From: Mytilus californianus | Taxonomy: Eukaryota; Mollusca; Bivalvia; Mytilida; Mytilidae | Direction of reading: 5' to 3' | Assembly (NCBI RefSeq): GCF_021869535.1 | Contig: NW_026262712.1 | Span: 109,303,640 to 109,367,639, forward strand | Length of the DNA stretch: 64,000 bases | Shown here: positions 57,029 to 64,000 of the stretch, in pieces | Numbering within the stretch: the first letter of the stretch is position 1 | Layout: each line of letters opens with the position of its first letter | The notes under the pieces: model-generated | What the model saw: only the letters and a program-made list of their open reading frames with translations | Databases searched by the model: none | Told to the model about the DNA's origin: nothing | Program-made: the position numbers and the translations under genes

Positions 57029-60000
57029 GTAAGTCCCAATTTTAAAAGTAGATCGGATATACCCATCTGTATAAATGTATACTATAAGTAATAGGTTAGT
57101 CCCAATTTTAAAAATAGATTAGGATATACCCATCAGTATACATGTAAACAATAAGTAATAAGTTAGTCCCAATTTCAAAAAAATATATCAGGATAAATCC
57201 ATCTGTATACATGTATACAATAAGTAATAGGTTAATCCCTATTCAATATCACTGAATACATACTTCTGTACTGGTACGACAATTTTTTTTTTTTAATATA
57301 ATTAAGATAATCTGTAAAATCCCTAACCAGTCATAAGCAGCAAGAGAGAGAGAGAGAGGGGAGAAGGAGAGAGAGGAGAGAGGAGAGAGAGAGTCTAAAT
57401 ATCAAAATATTAAATTTCAGTACAAAGAGTTAAGTTTTGTTTCAGCCTATCAGACTGAGAGTAGCTAGATCGCAGTTCTTTCTTTCTGTATATAATAAAT
57501 CTGTCAAAGAGACGTCTCGACTTCTAATCAATTTTCTTCTAGTATTTAAGGAAGTAAAGAAATGCGTTTTCACAACAACATAATTTCCCACGAGAGGTGA
57601 GAAACTTGAATTAATTTTCTCGATTGTTAGAAATCATTACATTTATTATTTCTGAGCCTTGAATAAAACTACAATAGAATTTTATATAAATTGACTTGAT
57701 ATAGAGTGTTGAAATAATTTGTTACTGTAATTTGTATTGATTAGGTATAACAACTTTTGAAACTGTAACTTGATATCGGTCAAATTTCATATGCTTCTAA
57801 GAAATCAATTCTTGATTAAAACCAATTAAAAATAAAAATAAAATAGAAAGGTCAAATGAGTATTGGGCACTTTACGATATTTTAAGTTTGTAAGAAAATG
57901 AAAATTCCTTTCTTCATGATAAATACACGCGTACTCGCTAACGCCCGAACTTATGCATGGAGAAAGGTATCAGCATTCTCTAACATATACTTTAAGTATT
58001 TACTATTTAACAATCAAAGCAAAAACGTTTAGTTTATTTAAAAAACAGATTTAGAGTGAGCCCACAAATTCAAACCCCCTGTCCTTGCTTATAAATGAGA
58101 AAAAATATATACGCCAAACAATGCAGAAGCAGACAAAAGAAAGTAGATTAACACACGGCTTAATTTACCAATTTTATTAAACTTGATATGAAAAATAGGA
58201 AGTTTTAGTTGCTGAGAAAATGCATCAACCATTAACATTTCTTTAGTATGCACTAACAAAAAATACTTAATATAGCCGATTTCTTCTTTCACTGGACTGT
58301 TGATTAATTTTTTTTTATAACCAACAAGTGGTTGGTTTGGTTTTAGTTTACATTGGTCAAAATTCAATAATGACGTAAAATTTACTTTCTCTCATCTGGT
58401 TTTGCTATTATCACGTCACGAAAAAGGTGACCATGCCTGATAATGTCACAAAGAATGGACGCATCTTTGTGCAAGTCATTGATAAAGAAAGATAAAGCTT
58501 GCCATCATTTTGTCAAACAATAATTTATTTATAGAGAGACAGATTCCAACACCAAATCTCGTGCACTACGATTTTTCTCTGCTCTCGACTTTTTAAATAT
58601 CTAAATATCTCGTCAAGCCACGCGTTTAAATTTGAAAATAAGCTGCCTCGTAGGATAACAATATTTAAGTTAGTGTCTGGATCTTTATTTCTCTAACTCT
58701 ATATGCTTTACCGGTTCTGATCAGTTTTAGAAATTTTTTAACACCACACGTTAGTAAATTTGTCTCGTGTAAGATCCAACCATATGCATTCAGAACATTG
58801 CACTCATTCATTCCATCAAATCATTAGATAAACATATACTTCCACTATATCAGATATAGTGGTAGTATTATTATCACGTTGACTTCAATATTTATCCAAT
58901 CTCTCAATAGTTAAATTTTCATTTTTTTTTTTTTAAGTATGAAAATTTAAATATCTCGATTGTAAAACTATCATAATCAACGGGGTGGAGTTTATTGGCA
59001 AACAATAAATAGATACATAGTGACTGTCACGGATCTATAAACAATGTAACATGGTATAGTTTATCGATATAAAGTGCATTAATTTAAAAACAAGCATCTA
59101 TGTGGCAAAAATTATGTAGATAGTTGACATATCTGAACATTTGCCAAACAGTTTAGCTTTTTAACACGTATCAAGAAGTTCCGATGTGTAGATGCTGAGA
59201 CACATGCGGCAGAAATGTGTTATAGACGTAAGGACAGACAGAATTATCTACCGTGAAAACGTAAATGGTGAAACTATTTTATTAAATATTGTAAAAGGCA
59301 GGTGGGCAGCTAACTACGTCCGACATATTATTTTGTAGTTGTCTCAAGTTTCTGTAGACATATTATTCTAGTTATTGACATTTTCTTCAGACTAAAAAAT
59401 AAACTGAAATAAAATAATTGTATTATTAAGCTTAGGTTATTAACTTTAGAAGTATTTGTTTCTATTACGTCGAAGTCGTAATCTTTTTATACTGCTTTTT
59501 GTGAGAGAGAGAGAGAGAGCATTCCAACGACTCAAAAAAGACATAATGGTTTCAACATTGTAACGGTCTTTCATAGTGTTTCGGCAGCTGTCATACATTT
59601 TTCATGGGGTACATATGTTGTATAAAGTACTTTTTTCATCAAAGTTATTCGGTTATGCTGAAATCTTTGTGCTAGTAAGAATTATTCTATTTTTGGTTTT
59701 CAAAATAAAGCTCTCTACATATTTGAAATTTTAATTGATCATGGGTTTCTATCAGAATATACTATGTTATTTTTCGACATAAATAAGAGGTTGAAGTTTT
59801 GTTTACCCATAATATAGTGGACATGCTTTAATCATTTTCCGAATTTTAATAATAGATACTCTCAATCAAACTTTTGTTAAAAAGCTCGTGTATTAAGGAC
59901 ATTTTTAAAATAGATATACTGCTTTTAAAGTGAGTTTTACTGTGCGTATTGCTGTGTGTTTGTTTATTCTACATTGGCTAGAGGTATAGGGGGAGGGTTG

Positions 60001-62055
60001 AGATCTCACAAAACATGTTTAACCCCGCCGCATTTTTGCACCTGTCCCAAGTCAGGAGCCTCTGGCCTTTGTTAGTCTTGTATGTTTTTTTTATTTAATT
60101 TTATAATTGAAAATGGAAATGGGGAATGTGTCAAAGAGACAACAACCCGACAATAGAGCAGACAACAGCCGAAGGGGTCTTCAATGCAGCGAGAAACTCC
60201 CGCACCCGGAGGCGTCCCTCAGCTGGCCCCTAAACAAATATGTATACTAGTTCAGTGATAATGGATGTCATACTAAACTCCAAATTATACACAGGAAACT
60301 AAAATTAGAAATGATACAAGACTAACAAAGGCCAGAGGCTCCTGACTTGGGACAGGCGCAAAAATGCAGCGGGGTTAAACATGTTTTTTAGTTTATTTAT
60401 ATGTTTTCGAGTTTAGTGTGATGTCCATTTTCATTGAACTAGTACACATTTTTGTTTAGGGCCCAGCTGAAGCCCGCCTCCGGATGCGAGATTTTCTCGC
60501 TGTGTTGAAGACCCATTGGTGGCCTTCGGCTGTTTTCTGCTCTTTGCTCGGGTTGTTGACTCTTTGACACATTCCCCATTTCCATGGTCAATTTTATCTA
60601 TGACCAAAATAAGAGTAATGCAAGTACTATTCTTTTTTGGACCTGTAAGGCTTTTTTTGCGAAAAGCGGGGGTGGCGATAAGCGAGAGTGGCGATATATG
60701 TGATCGAGTACATGACAAAATAGTCGTGAATAATTCGCATGACTGGTTGAGTAAATCGATCACTATATATATATATATAGGGAACTGCAAGGACAGACAT
60801 GTATTTGCAGTTGAATTGTGACGTGCGTGTGTCATTGATATTTTCATTTACAGTTATGTTTTGTCATTACAGACAATTACACGTCTTTAGATTATTTTTT
60901 ATTTGAAGTCTGCAAACTTTAAGGATATTTATTTGTTCGTCCGTTTTGAATTTCTCAACTATTTGCTTTGTCTTACTTTGTTAATGTACCCTCAAACTTA
61001 AATGATTTAATTGCTGGCGACATTGAATGAATCAACGTTGTACAACATAGGGTTTTTTTTTATCTTCGGTATCTGTCTCTACTTCACCATCAGTAGATGT
61101 ATGATAATAAACAGCTTCAACGATCGATAAGTTCAAGATAAAAACAAGTGATTTTCCGAATTTTCGAAGGTACAGGATAACTGAGTTAAAGGGGACGAGG
61201 GTTTACATTATTATGGCAGGTGTTAAATATAGATATAGATTATCGGAACCCTCTCTCCCCACATCCTCCATTATTTCTTTGAATGCAAAAACTATAGCAT
61301 CTTACAAGTTAATGCTTAGAAAATAAAAATTCATTTCTGTCATGTCTATTCCAAAGTTTACAACATTAATCTGAATGGCAATGTTGATAAACAACTCATT
61401 ACTCCCGCAGAATTGCACAAAGTAGTGACGGTATTGTCATGATAAGATTATTGCTTGTAATTACTTTCCTCAAGGATTTTGATAAAGAAAATCAGTTATA
61501 CCATCGAAATATTTGTTTTTTTTAACAAAAGCAAACTACAACCGTTTTATAGTGTCAATCCAGTTGTCATTTTTGTTGATTTAAAATATATAATCAGTAA
61601 ATGCAAATACAAAAGCTCCGAGTTAAAAAAAAAAAACAACCGAAATCGCAGAGAGGCAAAAACTGTTTAAAGAATGAATATTTGTAATAAGTTGATTCCT
61701 CTTGGTTGATATTGTTCCAGTTATTTCCTGTTACAGTCGTTCTTGATGGTAAAACATTTCTAACTCTTCACAGAATAAAATACCTTTTCTCTCTAAAATA
61801 ACTTAATTTGCTGTAATTATAATTCACTAACATACGTTTTTTTTTGTAACTTTCAACCTATGCATCCAATCTTGATGTTTTAGAGTGCAAGTTTAACTGT
61901 TCCATATCACCCTACCTCAGAGATCGTTGGTATTTAGTCAATCAACCAAGAACAATACTTAGGGTCAGAAGAAAGAGTGTGGTGTTCAAAGAGCCTGGCA
62001 AAGAAACATTGAGATATAAGTGTGCTGAAGGCAAAGGAAATACTTTTCTTCTCAG
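56995..62055 (+). CDS. Possible gene 3 (partial): secreted or membrane protein with cysteine-rich module
   Basis: Two exons, 56995-57028 and 61884-62055, join in phase 1 to give 68 open codons: a short hydrophobic start (MYILLYLSTII), then ECKFNCSISPYLRDRWYLVN and, further on, RRKSVVFKEPGKETLRYKC. The second exon is clearly protein-like. Its link to the first is inferred from phase and the shared strand only. The cysteine spacing with a following 'l.drWylvNQP' resembles uncharacterised extracellular modules of molluscs and arthropods (DUF7042-7045-like). That match is from memory and weak. Further exons must lie beyond the right edge, as the gene leaves exon 2 in phase 2. The gene is oriented opposite to gene 2. 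Confidence 0.45.
57005..57240. repeat. 66-69-base array starting at the gene 3 exon 1 donor
   Basis: 'aataggtaagtcccaatttt' recurs as aataggttagtcccaatttt, aataagttagtcccaatttc and aataggttaatccctatt at 57024, 57090, 57157 and 57226. The first unit spans the exon end and its donor. Later copies have changed the donor to GTTAGT or similar. Confidence 0.8.
57340..57395. repeat. (GA)n microsatellite
   Basis: Interrupted ga/gag run of about 55 bases. A second short (ga)n lies at 59503-59519. Confidence 0.9.
59925..60600. repeat. Three adjacent family A copies in alternating orientation
   Basis: 59925-60085 is reversed, 60105-60385 forward and 60390-60600 reversed. The words 'aacatgtttaaccccgccgc' and, inverted, 'gcggggttaaacatgttttt' flank a forward block containing 'gtcaaagagacaacaacccg'. 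Neighbouring copies can pair as inverted repeats of about 100 and 200 bases. The two overlapping open frames at 60431-60847 are repeat-derived. Confidence 0.85.
61884..62055 (+). CDS. Gene 3 exon 2: cysteine-containing extracellular module
   Basis: 172 bases from a TGATGTTTTAG acceptor to a CAG-GTATGA donor, open in the frame that fits exon 1 (57 codons plus two bases). Three cysteines (ECKF, NCS, YKC) and a charged, non-repetitive composition argue for real coding. The minus-strand frame overlapping it is a shadow. Confidence 0.6.
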
Positions 62056-62118
62056 GTATGATATATCTTTCATTCCATTTTTTTTTAATTGTGATATAAT
62101 CTAAGTACAAATTAAAGA

Positions 62119-62285
62119 AGCAACTGAACAACACAACAACTAAACGGTGATCTGAAGGTTAACTAAACAACACAACAACTAAAGGATGATCTGAAGGTCA
62201 ACTGAACATCACAACAACTAAACGGTGATCTGAAGGTCAACTGAATATCACAACAACTAAACGGTGATCTGAAGGTAAACTATAT
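62119..62285. repeat. 39-base minisatellite, 4 copies, just after gene 3 exon 2
   Basis: The word taaacggtgatctgaaggtc recurs at 62141, 62180, 62219 and 62258, 39 bases apart. It begins about 65 bases inside the intron. Confidence 0.9.
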
Positions 62286-62774
62286 CATCAACAGAATAAA
62301 AGTGGTTAATACTAAATGTCAATCTCAAAATTGACCAAAGTCTAGACAAGTTTAAAATAGATTTTACAGAGGCTACCAAAGATGTGTCATCAACACAACA
62401 TTCCTTATAGAACAAAAGTAATTAGTTGATACTGATTTGGAACTTGCGCATTAACATGTGGCGAAGAATGTTTTTAATTTTCATATTGACTTCGGACAAC
62501 AAATTTGTGAAGTGTACATCGAAGAACGTTCTAATTGATATTGTAGTCTTTCGAAACAGGGTTTATTTGTTAGTTGAAGTTTACTTTGCGACCAATAAAT
62601 GTTGGAATCTGCTTTAATTGAGCTCTGTCGGATAGTTATCTTGTTGTCAAACCATACCGCGTACATCTCCTTTATATTATTTTTTATTTTGAACTTGCTT
62701 TCAGTCACGACAAGTACTCTTAGATCGATAATTTGTGTAGTTTTGTGTTTTGTGTTTTGTTTTATTATTTATTT

Positions 62775-62985
62775 TACAATTTGTGCGTCGTACTTATCTG
62801 ACAAGTCAAACCCTATCAAACCAATTTTTTATATTGTGTTCTTATGTTGTGCTGTTGCACTACTGTCCAAGGTAAGGCCGAACATGTTTAAACCCGCCAC
62901 ATTCTTTATGTGTCTGTCCCAAGTCAGGAGCCTGTTATTCAGTGGTTGTTTTTGTTTAATGTCTCTACTATTTGTTTTTTTTTTC
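62775..62985 (-). repeat. Repeat family B, reversed fragment
   Basis: Reading the minus strand gives 'aaacaaccactgaataacag', 'gctcctgacttgggacagac' and 'gtgcaacagcacaacataag', the second half of family B. It faces the forward copy at 63020-63440. Confidence 0.75.
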
Positions 62986-63019
62986 GTGTATTGAACCAAT
63001 ACATTGTTACTATTTATAC

Positions 63020-63445
63020 ATGATATATAGATATAAGAAGATGTGGTATAAGTGCCTAGAGACAACTCTCCATCCAAGTCACAAATTGTAAAAGTAAACC
63101 ATTATAGGTCAAAGTAAGGCCTTCAACACGGAGCCTTGGCACACACCGAACAGCAAGCTATAAAGGGCCCCAAAAATGACTAGTGTAAAACCATTCAAAC
63201 AGGAAAACCAACGGTCTAATCTATATAAAAAACGAGAAACGAGAAACACTTATGAACCACATCAACAAACGACAACCACTGAACATCAGGTTCCTGACTT
63301 AGGATAGGTGCAAACAAATGCAGTGGGTTTGAACGTTTTATCTGGCGCCAATCTTCACCCTAACCTGAGACAGTGGTGTAACAATACGACATAAAAGGAC
63401 ACACTATAAAACATTAATTGAAAAAAGGCTTAACTCATCAAAGTA
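63020..63445 (+). repeat. Mytilus-type dispersed repeat family B, full-looking copy
   Basis: Same order as 8405-8820: 'agatataagaagatgtggta', 'accattataggtcaaagtaa', 'cagcaagctataaagggccc', 'ttcctgacttaggataggtg'. Confidence 0.85.
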
Positions 63446-63534
63446 TGAATATTAACAGATTTTAGGCAAAAGTAAGATCATGAAAACCAAATAACAATAT
63501 AGTTAAATTATAAACCACAGAAAATATATCAAAG

Positions 63535-63690
63535 CCAAAACCAGTATGAAATAATTTTGCCAAACAACCGGTCACTTATGGACCACTCAAAAAGAGCTTG
63601 TTGAGGAGGATCTTTAACGTGCAAAGAGCGTGGTGCTCCCTGAACACGGGAGAGCCGACTTAAGTTTTGAGAAGATAATTTGCAATGACT
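63535..63690. repeat. Possible SINE-like molluscan repeat fragment
   Basis: 'gaggaggatctttaacgtgc' followed by 'aaagagcgtggtgctccctg' and 'aacacgggagagccgactta' resembles a repeated bivalve sequence. Partner ends were not found. The rest of 63.7-64.0 kb shows nothing. Confidence 0.35.
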
Positions 63691-64000
63691 ATAACATTTG
63701 TTACATTTGCCATTTTGTTTCCTGTTCAAATAATTAATTTACAACATCTGGATAGGTTTTATTATATTGAAATTACATGTAATTATTTCGTGCAGACTTG
63801 AAACGCATTGGATAATAGGAGATTCACTTCGTAATTAATTTTCAGGCAACTAGTTAGCACTTGAAATTCTTTTTTGTCAAGTAGTTTCTACCCTAACTTT
63901 GTTATAATCACTTATATATTAGAAAAGCAATAGCGTTTTAAATGGAAAACCTTTCAACATGCTTGAGAACATACTTTTGAATACTCCCAATTCTAGTTCA

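Larger units (their letters stand above)
57029..61883 (+). other. Possible gene 3 intron 1
   Basis: About 4.9 kb of AT-rich DNA with the minisatellite, (GA)n runs and nested family A repeats at 59.9-60.6 kb. I saw no exon that fits. Confidence 0.45.

Noticed and set aside
58089-58367. 92-codon minus-strand frame with a hydrophobic end
   Set aside because: AT-driven composition, no splice sites or recognised motifs, and nothing similar to the paralog pair.
59160-59265. Possible plus-strand exon (KFRCVDAETHAAEMCYR before GTAAGG)
   Set aside because: The acceptor is poor, and a start in the phase-1 frame set by gene 3 exon 1 would hit a stop. Treated as chance.
60431-60847. 138-codon minus and 101-codon plus overlapping frames
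   Set aside because: Both lie largely in reversed family A repeat.
62599-62994. 131-codon plus-strand hydrophobic frame
   Set aside because: Overlaps reversed repeat family B and reads its antisense.

Overview
The window looks like nuclear DNA of a bivalve mollusc, most likely a mussel (Mytilus). It is AT-rich and intron-dense, with GT-AG exons of 60-180 bases. It carries dispersed repeats whose wording I recognise from Mytilus genomes, for example the 'gaatgtgtcaaagagacaac' and 'agatgtggtatgagtgcc' families. The species call rests on that recognition and was not searched.

Two paralogous receptor genes on the minus strand dominate. Gene 1 (signal-peptide exon near 23.5 kb, last exon running off the left edge) and gene 2 (49.97 kb down to 32.30 kb, complete) each have eight coding exons. 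Both encode signal peptide, sushi/CCP, sushi/CCP, MAM domain (four exons), Ser/Thr-rich stalk, one transmembrane helix and a short cytoplasmic tail. Intron phases are identical (1,1,1,1,1,0,1) and exon lengths are equal or nearly equal, including 159, 141 and 82 bases in both. Spliced, gene 1 gives at least 654 codons and gene 2 gives 561 residues plus a stop, with no internal stop. They look like a tandem duplication of a cell-surface recognition or adhesion receptor. The ligand is unknown.

A third, partial gene probably lies on the plus strand at the right (short hydrophobic exon at 57.0 kb, cysteine-containing exon at 61.9-62.06 kb) and leaves the right edge.

The most unusual structure is a set of minisatellites laid across splice junctions. 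In gene 2 the donor of sushi exon 2 is copied in a 66-base tandem array, the donor of sushi exon 1 in a 56-base array, and the acceptor of that same exon in a 25-base array. The gene 3 signal exon donor starts a similar 66-69-base array. Using a copied site would insert an early stop, predicting secreted sushi-only or truncated products.

The introns and the 23.5-32.3 kb and 50-57 kb intergenic stretches hold decayed retroelements (RT fragments at 5.5-6.5, 11.3-11.8, 14.2-15.5 and 36.4-36.7 kb), a decayed zinc-finger gene (16.2-16.9 kb), MITE-like inverted-repeat elements, a 161-base satellite-bearing element (37.55-38.69 kb), many Mytilus-type repeats, and a frameshifted duplicate of the gene 1 stalk exon (2.9-3.14 kb).
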